Assembly: GCF_000281045.1 (NCBI RefSeq)
Contig: NW_008246107.1
Span: forward strand, 83,518 to 109,893
Length of the DNA: 26,376 nucleotides
Source: Saprolegnia diclina VS20
Taxonomy: Eukaryota > Oomycota > Saprolegniomycetes > Saprolegniales > Saprolegniaceae
Reading direction: 5' to 3'
Each line of letters opens with the position of its first letter. The first letter of the stretch is position 1. Positions 1 to 9,467 of this stretch are shown piece after piece. The notes beneath the pieces are model-generated. The model ran no database searches and was not told the DNA's origin. It was given only the letters and a program-made list of their open reading frames with translations. The position numbers and the translations under genes were made by a program.

Positions 1-228
1 GAACTGGTGGGTTCAACGAGTCACAGACTTGAACTCGACAAGCTTGGAAATGAGCGTGGGTTGGCGACGTTGACAGTTGCTGCCATGCCACAGTGGGCTT
101 TGTGCAACGAGAATCGCGGCTCACGATGACACTCTGACTTGACGGTAAACACAGCTTGACGAGTGCTGGAATGACAGAGACGGAACGATGCCCATACATT
201 TATGCTCGCATCCTCACGATCAAAAGTG

Positions 229-2496
229 CTACTTGGTGACAACGGGCGGCGCAATGTACGCTTCGTGCATACGCTCGGCGACATGCATCATCGCCTCTGC
301 AGCCTTGGCGACGCGATGGTCGTCCGGGTCGCGGGCACAGAGTATGAGGAGCAACTTGAAAAAAAGGTTTACGTTGGGGAGGCGAACGTTGGCGTCCGTC
401 TCGCGCCGCGGACCGTCGACAACCCCCTGCGCCGGCACAAGCGGCACAAGCAGCAGGTCGCTGACGCTGAACGCCGTCACCATCTCCTTCCACGCCCCGC
501 GGAAGAGTTGCCCGACCATGCAAAGGTTGAGGTACTGAAAGCAGTCATGGTCCCTGTCGATGACGCCCTTGATATGGAGAGCCCGAGGAAGCTTTGTTAG
601 CGGACCGTCGTCAGACGTCGTTGTGCGGGTGACGTAACGGTACGCCTTGCTCACGTGCGCAGGCTCAATGGGCAAGCGTCGCTGGCTCAACGCATCACAC
701 CGCGATTGCATCTTCTTCTGCGCCGCGCTGCGGTGGTCCAGCCGATCGCGGGACGTGAGTTTGACAGCGTTGTAGCTCCTCGCCAGCAAACGTCCGCATC
801 CAATGTCACCGCGAGAGGTTGGACGACCGCTCAACCACAAGGACTTGCCACGCTCAAACATTGCCACCAACGTGTCGAGGTCCTTGTTTGCTGGGATTTT
901 GTCGAGGACACGGAGCGCGTTGTAGAGGTGGATCATCGCGCGCGCTTGGCCAATGTCATCGATCGTCGTCAAGCCTAAGGTAAACGTGATATCGGTCGTG
1001 ATCGTGAGAAGAAGCTGGCCGGCCATGTACGGGTTGAACCACGCACGGTCGACCTCCATTTGGCCAAACGGTTTGCTCGGCGACGTAGTGACACGGAGGT
1101 TGACAAGCCAGCGCAAGGCCATGGCCATATTGGATGCGGTGGCCGCTGGCACGAAGCGACCGTCGGCGAACTCACAACACGTCGTCAATTGGCTCGTCAC
1201 ACGGGCGATCGTGACGCGCGTATCGTCAACGATGTTGGCGTAGTGGGCGTCTGACGTTCCTTGAGTGTAGACGAGACTCCACAAGAGAGATTGGCACGCA
1301 AAGACGAGCGCGACGGGCACTCGCTTCGTCTTGACGTACGTCCGAAGAAGCGTAAACAGCGGATTGGTCGTCGGTTCGCGTGGAAGCATGACGTCGCCCG
1401 CGTCATGCAGCAAAAATACGGGCAAAATGTGGGCGAGGAACGTCTTGAGCAAGTCGCTAGGTGACGATGCAAGTCCGTGGCGCTCGGGCCAGTGACGGTT
1501 GAAGAAGCCATCCGGCACGGCCGAGCGAGTGCCGGGCGGAAGGACCTTGATCATGGTGTGGAGGCCCTGCTGGAGGTTGACCAAGCTTGTGTCCAATGTC
1601 GCCGTCCATTCCAGGTCGCCAAAGCGCGAGGGCGTTTCGTATTGGTTGAGGACGCGGTCGATGAGGCACGCCGCCGCCGTTATTGTCGTCTGAAGCGCCT
1701 TGGCGATTGTGTGCTCAGCCGCGGGACGGAACTCGTCGATCATCGCTCGTTTGGCCAGGACCACCACTTCGACCGCGGTGCTGAGGGTTAGGTCAGCGTT
1801 GCCGACGACGAGATCGATGAGAAGCTCCTCACAGACCAGAAATGCCATGATGTGGTCAAGGTCCTCGAAGTGCGGGTGCGCAATGCGCAAGGTCTTGCTC
1901 AGCTCGTCGACGGTGTGGACGCAGGCGTTGGTGACGGCTGTCGCAGCGATCAAGCTCATTTCGCCGCGCTGGAACATTTCCCAGGCGAGCTTGACCTCGC
2001 GGTTCATGTCGTCGAGGTCGAGCAAAAAGAACACACATTGAAACTGCGCGCCTTCCAAGCGAGCCACCAGACGCGTGTGCGCTGCGTCGGTCGCGTCTGT
2101 AGGTGGCGAGAACGTCGTCAAGTCGAACGGCGTCGTGGACGTTGGCGTCTTGGCGGACACCAGCGGCGTCCACCGCGCCTCGATCGCGCGGAAAGTGTTG
2201 AGGACATGCATATGGCCGTCGTCAGGGGGCATCTTGAGAGAGTACTCGTGGCGCAGGCGGACGGCCGTCCCGAGCTCGCGCAGGATACGGCATGGTACCG
2301 GTGTTGCGGCTTCAACGACCTCAAGCGCTGCAGTCCAGATCTGCGAGACAGACCACTCGGCGACGTTAGCGGAGCGTGCGCGCACCGTTATATTGGTGTT
2401 CTTGGGTTGGGTGGCTTCTTGAAGCCACGTGAGAACAACGTTGGTCGCCGCCTTGTAGCGGTGGTAGCGTCCACGCTCGCTGCCATCGGTCGCCAT
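229..2496 (-). CDS. DUF6604-like protein, copy 1
   Basis: Single-exon gene of 755 aa; no function is known to me. The reading frame is open 40 codons further upstream, but I chose the ATG at 2496 because it gives MATDGSERGRYHRYK, which aligns with MSSHGECGRYHRYK of the paralogue at 4886-7366. The first ~120 residues (RYHRYKAATN, WSVSQIWTAALEVVEAA, RLRHEY, HVLNTFRAIE) resemble the N-terminal DUF6604 domain known from fungi and oomycetes (recognised from memory). The rest is a long, mostly helical body collinear with the paralogue, including shared EVDRAWFNPYMAGQ and HLYNALRVLDK. Compared with the paralogue it lacks the lysine-rich stretch after residue 30, an acidic insert near residue 140, and part of the segment near residue 600. 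No signal peptide or membrane span is evident. The long open frames on the opposite strand are shadows. Confidence 0.85.
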   Translation of the reverse strand: MATDGSERGRYHRYKAATNVVLTWLQEATQPKNTNITVRARSANVAEWSVSQIWTAALEVVEAATPVPCRILRELGTAVRLRHEYSLKMPPDDGHMHVLNTFRAIEARWTPLVSAKTPTSTTPFDLTTFSPPTDATDAAHTRLVARLEGAQFQCVFFLLDLDDMNREVKLAWEMFQRGEMSLIAATAVTNACVHTVDELSKTLRIAHPHFEDLDHIMAFLVCEELLIDLVVGNADLTLSTAVEVVVLAKRAMIDEFRPAAEHTIAKALQTTITAAACLIDRVLNQYETPSRFGDLEWTATLDTSLVNLQQGLHTMIKVLPPGTRSAVPDGFFNRHWPERHGLASSPSDLLKTFLAHILPVFLLHDAGDVMLPREPTTNPLFTLLRTYVKTKRVPVALVFACQSLLWSLVYTQGTSDAHYANIVDDTRVTIARVTSQLTTCCEFADGRFVPAATASNMAMALRWLVNLRVTTSPSKPFGQMEVDRAWFNPYMAGQLLLTITTDITFTLGLTTIDDIGQARAMIHLYNALRVLDKIPANKDLDTLVAMFERGKSLWLSGRPTSRGDIGCGRLLARSYNAVKLTSRDRLDHRSAAQKKMQSRCDALSQRRLPIEPAHVSKAYRYVTRTTTSDDGPLTKLPRALHIKGVIDRDHDCFQYLNLCMVGQLFRGAWKEMVTAFSVSDLLLVPLVPAQGVVDGPRRETDANVRLPNVNLFFKLLLILCARDPDDHRVAKAAEAMMHVAERMHEAYIAPPVVTK

Positions 2497-2548
2497 GGCA
2501 CTTGCCGTTTGCCTTGCCAGTTGAAATCTGACACAGATCAAAGGATTA

Positions 2549-2560
2549 AGTGTTTGTCCC
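2549..2560 (-). promoter_or_regulatory. Promoter motif shared with the paralogue
   Basis: The 12 bases AGTGTTTGTCCC (plus-strand reading) lie 53 bp upstream of the start of DUF6604-like copy 1. The identical 12 bases lie 47 bp upstream of the paralogue's start, where they form the right arm of a perfect dyad. Here the left arm is decayed, with only CAAAG recognisable at about 2539. This may be a regulatory site or simply retained homology from the duplication. Confidence 0.4.
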
Positions 2561-2629
2561 TTACACAGCTGCATGAGTGCGAGGCCGGGTTTACAATACA
2601 CACGGCTCCGACTCAACGCATCATCGTAC

Positions 2630-2659
2630 CAAGGGCAATAATCAGATTATTGACGCTTG
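2630..2659. repeat. Recurring near-perfect palindrome, copy 1
   Basis: A dyad centred on A2644. The core CAATAATC-A-GATTATTG is perfect, and the outer arms read CAAGGG on the left and CGCTTG on the right. Its 17-base core is identical to that of the 31-bp perfect palindrome at 17408-17438; outer bases differ by one substitution and one missing base. It lies 134 bp upstream of the start of DUF6604-like copy 1. Confidence 0.75.
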
Positions 2660-2755
2660 ACTGTACTACGAGTCTCGAATGCTCCGAGGTCCGTATGTTG
2701 TCAGTGTGCCACGCGCACTACACTTGATGAGGATACATGACTCCGGGAGCTCGAT

Positions 2756-2841
2756 GTGGACAACGATTAGGGTTAATCGAGTCATTGTTCAATTATCTCT
2801 TCTTCTAGCAAGTCTTCCAGCGACAGCGGACGTGCCGTCAC
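2756..2841 (+). repeat. Diverged extra copy of the foldback arm
   Basis: This stretch runs from GTGGACAACGATTAGGGTTA to GGACGTGCCGTCAC. It is a diverged direct copy of the right arm at 3250-3388, sharing GATTAGGG, CATTGTTCAAT, CTCTTCTTCT and AGCGACAG-GGAC-TG-GTCAC in the same order, with about 50 bp of the middle missing. A still weaker similarity (ATTGTCCAATGTGCACTTCTT) lies near 3465. The arm therefore exists in at least three copies here. Confidence 0.65.
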
Positions 2842-2928
2842 ATCGGCAGCCGCACCTTTCTCCATTGGTCCCACACTCTCTGAGGACTCGTTGCAGGGTA
2901 CTACTGTCGAGGTCCGCAAATTAAACGG

Positions 2929-3388
2929 TGTGGCGAATCTCGAGATTCAGAGGTCCGTCTCTGGTCTGCGTGTCGATGTGTACGCGTGGGTCTACTCCGT
3001 AGCGACCGGACAAAGATTGTGACAGCGTGTCCGCTGTCGCTAGAAGGCTTGAGAGAAGAAGAGGTGATTGAACAATGGCTTGATTAGCTTGAGCTTAGAC
3101 TCGTTGCTGGACACGCACACCAGCTACTATAGCAGACCCAAACCTAACCCTAATCTTTGTCCGATCCCCAGAGCACGGCTCACTCAGACCACGGAGCACG
3201 GCTTACACAGATAAGAGGAGAACCTCTGAATGTCGAGATTCGCCACACAGATTAGGGCTAGATCTGTGTCCGAGTTTGTAGCTAGTGCGCGTATCTAGCA
3301 ATGAATCTAAGCTCAAGCTAATCAAGCCATTGTTCAATCACCTCTTCTTCTCTCAAGCCTTCTAGCGACAGTGGACGCGCTGTCACAA
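2929..3388. mobile_element. Foldback / MITE-like element with interleaved inverted repeats
   Basis: The segment 3017-3155 is the reverse complement of 3250-3388 over 139 bp without a gap, with about 17 mismatches by eye, mostly transitions. A run of roughly 80 bases is identical. A second inverted pair, 2929-2954 and 3222-3247 (26 bp, one mismatch), interleaves with it in the order A-B-A'-B'. No transposase or other coding capacity is visible, so a non-autonomous DNA element or a rearranged pair of such elements is likely. I could not identify a clear target-site duplication, so the outer limits are approximate. GATTAGGG at the inner ends gives a telomere-like look, but there is no tandem array. 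Confidence 0.7.
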
Positions 3389-4885
3389 AAGGAAACGGTA
3401 TTTTGGGGTATCTGAGTCTGAGTTTGAGGATCGGCACCTTCAAGTACACGCGGCTCAATCACGTTATTGTCCAATGTGCACTTCTTTCCGCCCGTCTGTA
3501 CGTTGGAGTCCCACCCTCGCTAGCGAAACGATTCGTCGTCACGTATAGTTACGCCCAAATGCCGTCACTGCAATGGAGCACGTTCGGTCGACGGCGGGAC
3601 GCGATATGATCGCCATCTTGTCGACTGGACTCTTGTAGGGGACGCACACGATCAGCTTGCCAAGAACAAGAGGTTAAAGTAGTTTCGATGTCGGCGTCTG
3701 CCTCCAAGCCTCGACTCGTCTCGCCATTTCCCACGGCAGACGAGATAATCGACCCTTTGTGACAAAACGCAACATTGAGCGCCAAATGACCTTTCCCCGC
3801 TCCGCCCACCCGCAAGACGGTTTGATACCACAAACCGCTGTCCTGCGCGAGTATCGGACTCCCGGTATTGGAGGGTTTATAGATTTATGAACGATGGGTA
3901 GTGGGAACCGCGACTGTCTCTCGGCCTCATCCGTCGCATTAGAATTGTAGGTTTGTCAGCTCCGTGTACATCGCGTCAGTGTTCAACTAGTGCATCCGCA
4001 CGTCTTACCGCGGTCACAAGGACGGTAGCAAGTCGGGAGTTTTCACTTGTTCAATAAGACAATACGGTCTACTCAAGCATCGCGTCGTGTCGACGCGAGA
4101 AATTTCCGAAGCAATTTCGAGATGCTCTCGATGCAACGTTGCTGTTTTGGGTGCGTCGTAGTTGCTGGACGCGCGCACTGGCTACCAACTCAGATCAGAC
4201 CCTCGCCTTTGTCCAAGGTCCCACAAAGTATGCAAAGCACACTCCGACAAGGACCCCTGAATCTTGCGATTCTCTAAGTTACATTCGAGTCTTGCGCATT
4301 CAAGACCTTATTAAGCTTTGCCACGCAACATTACCGAGATTCATCTGTTGAACCAACCCACCAGGAGCATTGTTCATGTTGCTCAGCGGGGGTTGTAGTC
4401 TGGACTCGTCCAAGGACCGGTGGCGGTGCACGCAGCACAGATTTGCGTTGCGAATGCGTGTTTGCCTTTGGGCAGGATCAGCGGATCGTACATTGTTCAC
4501 GAATCCAAGTACACAGTTCGTACTACCACATAGACGAACCGCTAGATGGCACGCTACCCCGAAGACGACTAAAAAGATCGACAGTTAGCCCATCAACCAG
4601 TACTTCGCACTTTCTGACGTTTGATGGGACTTGCGATGATCAGCACCTACGACTCCTTGGTACGCTCCGTGTCCACCGAGGGTTAGTGTTCAACCAGCGC
4701 TTCCTCTTCTTGGCTCGATGGTGGCGCCATCGCATTCAACTTGGACAGTCAGGCACTGCAACACGTTAGGACACGTTATATACATGCCTAGGATTCCTCA
4801 TAGTCTAGTCGGTTAGGGTATATGGCTTTCACATTAAATACATGCCTACATACTGTGCTTGGACGACGTGGCAGTTCCAACAAGC

Positions 4886-7366
4886 CTACGGTGTGACGAC
4901 CGGCGCCTCGAGGTAGGCTTCCGGCATGCGGTCGGCCGCGTGCATCACGACGACAGCGGCCATCAAGAGACGTTCATTGTCCGGGTCGCGGTCGCAGAGC
5001 CCGAGAAGCGTCTCAAAGTAGAGGTTTTCGTTGTGGAGGCGAATGTTGGCGTCCGTCTCACGCCACGGGCCGTCCGTGATTCCGCGTTCGGGCACGAGCT
5101 TGTTGCCCTTGAAGCCCCCGAGCGTCACCATCTCCTTCCACGCGTCTCGAAAGAGCTGGCCGACCGTGTTGAGGTTGAAGTACAAAAACGTATTGACGTC
5201 GCTGTGGATCACGTCCAGAATGTCCATGAGCCGTGGCAGGTGGGTCCAATCGCGCTTCTCGTCCGCCACGGGCGCTGTCAGGTGCGCCACGTACCGGTAC
5301 GCCTTGCTCACGGGCGCCGGCTCGGTCGCTTGGAGCTTCCGCGCGTGGTCGCCGCGCTTGATTTTCTTCTTTTGCGCTTCGCTGCGGTGGTCGAGCTTGT
5401 CGCGCAGCATGGCTTTGGCGACAAAGTCGTCGGCGTCGTGGCGAAGGTTGGCGGCCAACGCCGCTGCTGTCGTGGCGTCATACCCCCACGCCAGCAAATG
5501 GGCTTTTGCAAAGTCACCACGGGCCGTCGGACGACCACCAACCCAGATCGACTTGCCGCGCTCAAACATGGTCGCCAAGTTGTCAAGGTCCTCGTTCGGC
5601 GGGACCTTGTCGAGGACGCGGAGCGCGTTGTAGAGGTGGAGGACCATGCGCGTCTGGCCAATGTCATCCATCGTCGCGAGGCCCATGGAGAAGCCGATCT
5701 CCATTGTGAGCGTGAGGAAAATCTGGCCGGCCATGTACGGGTTGAACCACGCACGGTCGACTTCCATTTGGGTAAAGTACTTGTCGGCCGAAGTCGCGAT
5801 GCGGAGGTTTGTGAGCCAGCCGAGCGCGGCCTCGACGTTCTTCTTGGTCGGCGGCGGCACGAGGATGCCGTCTTTGTTGTCTCGAAGCGCCTGCATTTGG
5901 CGCGTGACACGAGCGAGCGTGCTGCGCGTGTCGTCGACGACCTTGGCACAGGACATGCCATCCTGCGCGCTGCTTTGGGTGAAGAAGAGACTCCAGAGCA
6001 CCGACTGGCACGCAAAGACGAGCGCGACAGGCACTTCCTTGGACTTGACGTACGCCTTGATGAGCACGAGCAGCGGCTTCATCGTGGCTTCGTACTCGAG
6101 CTTGAAAAGGCTCGTGTCCCGCACATGAAGGACAAGCGCCGGCAATATGTTGGCAAAAAACGTCTGGTACAGGTCCATGGGCGACGCGGCAGGTTGGCGA
6201 CGCTCGTCCCAGTCCGGGCCAAAGGTCCCGGGGCGGCACATCATGCGGTGGCCGGGCGTAATGACCTCGAGAAAGCTAAAGAGCGCGTGCTGGAGGCTGA
6301 TGAACCCGTTTTTGTTCCCGAGCGACGACGTCCAGTCAAGACTCCACGCATCCGACTGGGCAAAGTGCAGGTGCACGATATCGATCACTCGGGACGCAAC
6401 GACCGTCGGCACCTTGAGGCGCTGGGCGATCGTGCGCTCGGCCGCCGGCCGGAGCCGCTGCACCATGGCCCTTTTGGCGACAACGACCAGCTCGACGGCT
6501 GTCTTCAACGACACGCCATTCTTCGCGTCGGCGACGAGGTCCACGAGCACTTGGTCGCAGACGAGAAGCGCCATCATGTGGTCAAGGTCCTTGAGGTGCG
6601 GATGCGCGAAGATCATGTCGTTCCCGAGGACTTGGACAGCGTGCACGCAGGCGTTCGTGACCGCCGTCGCCGCCATCAAGCTCATGTGCCCGCCCTTGAA
6701 CATACCCCACGCCAGCATGACCTCGCGGTTCATGTCGTCGACGTCGAGGAGGAAGCAGAGGATTTGAAACTTCTCGTCCTCGAGGCGGGCTTCCAGTGCG
6801 GCGCGCTCCGCGTCCATAGCGTCGACCGGCGCGACGAACGCCGCCATATCGAACGGCGGCAGCGGCGTGTTCGTCGCGTTCAATCTCGCCCACATATCTG
6901 CATCGTCGTCATCGTCGTTGTCGTCGGTGGCGAGCGCTTCGAAGGCGTTGACAATGTCGACGTCGCCGCTCATCGTGTCGGACGCTGGTGGCTTCGATGC
7001 GCCGGTCGGCGCGACCACGAGTGGCGTCCATTGAAGCTCAATGGCCCGCAGAATGTCGAGCATGTGCTTGTGGCCCTGGTCGGGCGGCAACTTGCAAATG
7101 GCTTGGTACCGAAGTCGAATACTGTTTGCAAGCTGGCGCATGATGGCAGCGGGCACGGGCAAGGCGGCCTCGACAACCTCGAGCGCGGCCGCATAGATCT
7201 GCGAGACCGACCACTCGGTGACGTCGGCCGACCGACCGCCGTGCTTCTTGGCCTTCTTCTTGGCGTTCTTAGTCTTGGGCTTGGTCGCGCGACGCGCCCA
7301 TTCGAGGACGGCGTTGGTCGCCGCCTTGTAGCGGTGGTAGCGCCCGCACTCGCCGTGACTGCTCAT
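4886..7366 (-). CDS. DUF6604-like protein, copy 2
   Basis: Single-exon gene of 826 aa, paralogous along its whole length to the gene at 229-2496. The ATG at 7366 was chosen over one 20 codons upstream because the paralogy begins there (RYHRYKAATN). The N-terminal ~120 residues fit the DUF6604 pattern (WSVSQIYAAALEVVEAA, IRLRYQ, HKHMLDILRAIE). A lysine-rich stretch at residues 29-41 (KPKTKNAKKKAKK) could be a nuclear localisation signal and is absent from copy 1. An acidic stretch (DDNDDDDDAD) lies near residue 140. The remaining body is helical with no catalytic motif I recognise. Its role is unknown. It is transcribed divergently from the 590-aa gene across a 167-bp spacer. The almost equally long open frame on the other strand is a GC-driven shadow. 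Confidence 0.87.
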   Translation of the reverse strand: MSSHGECGRYHRYKAATNAVLEWARRATKPKTKNAKKKAKKHGGRSADVTEWSVSQIYAAALEVVEAALPVPAAIMRQLANSIRLRYQAICKLPPDQGHKHMLDILRAIELQWTPLVVAPTGASKPPASDTMSGDVDIVNAFEALATDDNDDDDDADMWARLNATNTPLPPFDMAAFVAPVDAMDAERAALEARLEDEKFQILCFLLDVDDMNREVMLAWGMFKGGHMSLMAATAVTNACVHAVQVLGNDMIFAHPHLKDLDHMMALLVCDQVLVDLVADAKNGVSLKTAVELVVVAKRAMVQRLRPAAERTIAQRLKVPTVVASRVIDIVHLHFAQSDAWSLDWTSSLGNKNGFISLQHALFSFLEVITPGHRMMCRPGTFGPDWDERRQPAASPMDLYQTFFANILPALVLHVRDTSLFKLEYEATMKPLLVLIKAYVKSKEVPVALVFACQSVLWSLFFTQSSAQDGMSCAKVVDDTRSTLARVTRQMQALRDNKDGILVPPPTKKNVEAALGWLTNLRIATSADKYFTQMEVDRAWFNPYMAGQIFLTLTMEIGFSMGLATMDDIGQTRMVLHLYNALRVLDKVPPNEDLDNLATMFERGKSIWVGGRPTARGDFAKAHLLAWGYDATTAAALAANLRHDADDFVAKAMLRDKLDHRSEAQKKKIKRGDHARKLQATEPAPVSKAYRYVAHLTAPVADEKRDWTHLPRLMDILDVIHSDVNTFLYFNLNTVGQLFRDAWKEMVTLGGFKGNKLVPERGITDGPWRETDANIRLHNENLYFETLLGLCDRDPDNERLLMAAVVVMHAADRMPEAYLEAPVVTP

Positions 7367-7401
7367 CCTACAAAGGCCAACTGACGCACGCCGGAGCACA
7401 T

Positions 7402-7426
7402 GTGGGACAAAGAGTGTTTGTCCCAC
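7402..7426. promoter_or_regulatory. Perfect dyad near the leftward start
   Basis: GTGGGACAAA and TTTGTCCCAC form perfect 10-bp arms around a 5-base spacer (GAGTG). The dyad ends 36 bp upstream of the start codon of DUF6604-like copy 2. It could bind a dimeric regulator or form a hairpin in the 5' leader. The same arm sequence recurs at 7484-7506, beside the divergent gene. Confidence 0.55.
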
Positions 7427-7483
7427 GCACTGTCCTTTCTGACACTCGCGCCATGGTGCCCGTTTCTAGTTTTTATTACCCGG

Positions 7484-7506
7484 TGGGACAAACATGGTTT
7501 GTCCCA
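7484..7506. promoter_or_regulatory. Perfect dyad near the rightward start
   Basis: TGGGACAAAC and GTTTGTCCCA form perfect 10-bp arms around the spacer ATG. The dyad ends 28 bp before the start codon of the 590-aa gene. It uses the same half-site as the dyad at 7402-7426, so the two divergent genes each have one copy at a similar distance. The ATG in the spacer is out of frame with the gene (38 bases before its start). Confidence 0.55.
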
Positions 7507-7533
7507 GTTTGCTATTTGCGCTATTGAGGCAGC

Positions 7534-9306
7534 ATGCCAAGCTCACCGAAGCTTGCTCTCGCCGACGACGGGTACGTCTTGCGGTGTGTGCCCACGCTCG
7601 TACCAGGCCACGGCACGGACCTCCTGGTCGGCTTTGTGTCGCCCATCCCGCTTCAAGGCCAAGTCTTTGCAAACGAGGTCCATATAGTGCTGCTCGAGCC
7701 GACTCTCGACGGTGACGCCGGCCGCTACCGCCGGCGCGACGCACCACATGTCGTGCACATCTACACGTACGACGCCGAGCTCGACGACGACGATCGCGCG
7801 GGCAGTCGGCTCGAGATGGCCTTCTTGCCGACGGACCCGACAGCATTGATTGCTTGGACATGGGATGCGCCGACGCTGTACAAGCTGCGCGTCGACGCTC
7901 GCCGCGGCGTGTTCATCGAATCCCGCCGCGACCTCGGGTTCCGGCCTGTCCGAAAGGCCAACTTTGGGCTCGGCATGTACTTCACGCGCGATGGTCGCTT
8001 TGTGCACCTCGTGTCGACGTGTCCGTGGGACGACTACCAGTTTGATGCGCACTCGCTGCAGCTGCTGCAGCGCACCCGGTCATGTCCGTGGCCGTACGCG
8101 TCGATCTCGTACGTCGGCTACTCGAACCAAGTGCTCGTCGCAGGCGACGCGATCGGCGCGCTCGTGGCTCTCGAGCTCAACAGCCGGTCGTTCCTTGGAC
8201 TGCAGCTCCCGAGCGGCGACCACTTGCACATTTCACTCGGGGCGACGCAGCTCAGTCTCGTGCCATACTATAACAATGGACGCTTTGCACTGAGTGCGAC
8301 CGCGCTCCACGAGAAGCGTCGCTACCACGGCGTCTTCCGGGACATTTGGCACCTTCTCGAGATCTCGCCGTTGCAGCTGCAGCCGTGGGTGCACCCGGCC
8401 GTGCAGTGGCCAACCACCGCCGACGGTGATTTCAACAACGACGACGACGACGCGGCACTGGCACCGGTGGAGGCCACGCCGACAATCACGTATGCTCTAG
8501 CGGTCGATCTCCCGGACGCGCCGTGGGTCGAGGTGACCGCGTCGAGTCCCAGCACGCATTATCTGCGCTGCAGCCCGCTGTGCATCGACGGCGACATGTA
8601 CCAGCTGGACATTGTCCGTCCGCACACGGCCTTGATTCGTCACCCGCTCTCCAACGCGTGCGTGCATGTGCTCCAGTACAACGAGTACGACGACATTGAG
8701 ATCCTCCATGTGCTCAGCCGCGGCAGAGTCCTGTCGTGGACCAGTCGCTTTCTGCTAGCAAGCGCGCCACTGCAACTCGCGACGCCCATGGTCTATAAAC
8801 CCATTGGTAATGGCATCCTTCCGACCGACGATGCCGTGTTCCAAGCCGCAGCTTTCCACTATGCCGACGACCGCCTCATGCACTCGGCATTCGGCGTGCT
8901 CGGGTCGCATACACTCGGTATGGTGCTCTCGGCCGGGTACCTTTGCCTCGCTGATTTGCTGGTGCTGCTGCGCGAGCTGCCGAGCGTGCGCCGGGAGTGC
9001 TTTCGACACGCCGAGATGCGTCGGCGCATGCTGCGCACGCATTATTTAGACTACGTCGAGTCGACGTTTTTATGGCCTGACGACGCCGCGCACTTCGAGG
9101 CCAAGGCGGCGTCGCTGCTCCTCTTCTTGACGACGATTGACGACGAAGAAGCGTACGAGCTCCTCGCGGCATCGGCCTATTTCAAGCTCCGCGGCGAGCG
9201 GCGCGACCGGACCCTCGCGCAAGACTACCTCGAGATGCTACCCCCCAAGACGCGCACGCTGCATGGCAAGAACGGCGACGTGGTCGTTCTAGATGCGTCA
9301 ACCTAG
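7534..9306 (+). CDS. Unrecognised 590-aa protein
   Basis: Single-exon gene, strongly coding in character (long, GC-rich third positions, no internal stop), but I do not recognise the family. The N-terminal two thirds are rich in short beta-like segments with turns (TLYKLRVDARRGVFI, GYSNQVLVAGDAIGALVAL, RVLSWTSRFLL), which would suit a beta-propeller. That is only a guess, since no WD or Kelch signature is visible. An acidic patch (NNDDDD, residues 301-306) marks a linker, and the last ~120 residues are helical and charged. No signal peptide or membrane span is seen. The ATG lies 28 bp after a perfect dyad. The gene faces the RNA ligase gene tail to tail, with 161 bp between stops. Confidence 0.8.
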   Translation: MPSSPKLALADDGYVLRCVPTLVPGHGTDLLVGFVSPIPLQGQVFANEVHIVLLEPTLDGDAGRYRRRDAPHVVHIYTYDAELDDDDRAGSRLEMAFLPTDPTALIAWTWDAPTLYKLRVDARRGVFIESRRDLGFRPVRKANFGLGMYFTRDGRFVHLVSTCPWDDYQFDAHSLQLLQRTRSCPWPYASISYVGYSNQVLVAGDAIGALVALELNSRSFLGLQLPSGDHLHISLGATQLSLVPYYNNGRFALSATALHEKRRYHGVFRDIWHLLEISPLQLQPWVHPAVQWPTTADGDFNNDDDDAALAPVEATPTITYALAVDLPDAPWVEVTASSPSTHYLRCSPLCIDGDMYQLDIVRPHTALIRHPLSNACVHVLQYNEYDDIEILHVLSRGRVLSWTSRFLLASAPLQLATPMVYKPIGNGILPTDDAVFQAAAFHYADDRLMHSAFGVLGSHTLGMVLSAGYLCLADLLVLLRELPSVRRECFRHAEMRRRMLRTHYLDYVESTFLWPDDAAHFEAKAASLLLFLTTIDDEEAYELLAASAYFKLRGERRDRTLAQDYLEMLPPKTRTLHGKNGDVVVLDAST

Positions 9307-9350
9307 TTGCTGTCGATACCAGGACACTTGAATGTACACAGTGTAAAAAC

Positions 9351-9356
9351 AATAAA
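9351..9356 (+). terminator. Candidate polyadenylation signal AATAAA
   Basis: AATAAA lies 45 bases after the stop codon of the 590-aa gene, within the 161-bp convergent intergenic spacer, where a cleavage and polyadenylation signal would be expected. No matching signal is obvious for the RNA ligase gene arriving from the other side. Confidence 0.4.
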
Positions 9357-9467
9357 GACTACCGAGCGACGAGCTCATTTTCGTCTCGTAACTAAAGCCA
9401 AAATCGATGCCGATGTCGGCGCGAATAGCTAGTACATACTCTATTATAGATTGATTGTTGAAAGGAG

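Larger units (their letters stand above)
2497..4885. other. Repeat-rich intergenic region between the DUF6604-like paralogues
   Basis: About 2.4 kb without a supportable gene. Open frames are short and none resembles a known protein. The left third holds the foldback element, its extra arm copy and the recurring palindrome described separately. From 3400 to 4885 I see only unremarkable, less GC-rich DNA. The word ATACATGCCTA occurs twice close together, near 4780 and 4838, just past the 3' end of DUF6604-like copy 2. Repeat-driven growth of the spacer between two tandem paralogues is the simplest reading. Confidence 0.6.

Noticed and set aside
3141-3155. Telomere-like AACCTAACCCTAATC, with GATTAGGG copies nearby
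   Set aside because: Only one to two units occur and they belong to the foldback arms, so it is not a telomere or an interstitial telomeric array.
4859-7384. Very long open frame on the plus strand (841 codons) antisense to DUF6604-like copy 2, and similar long ones antisense to copy 1
   Set aside because: The opposite strand has a paralogue-supported protein, while the plus-strand product is a low-complexity Arg/Val/Glu/His-rich string typical of the complement of GC-rich codons. The same applies to most overlapping frames across the window.
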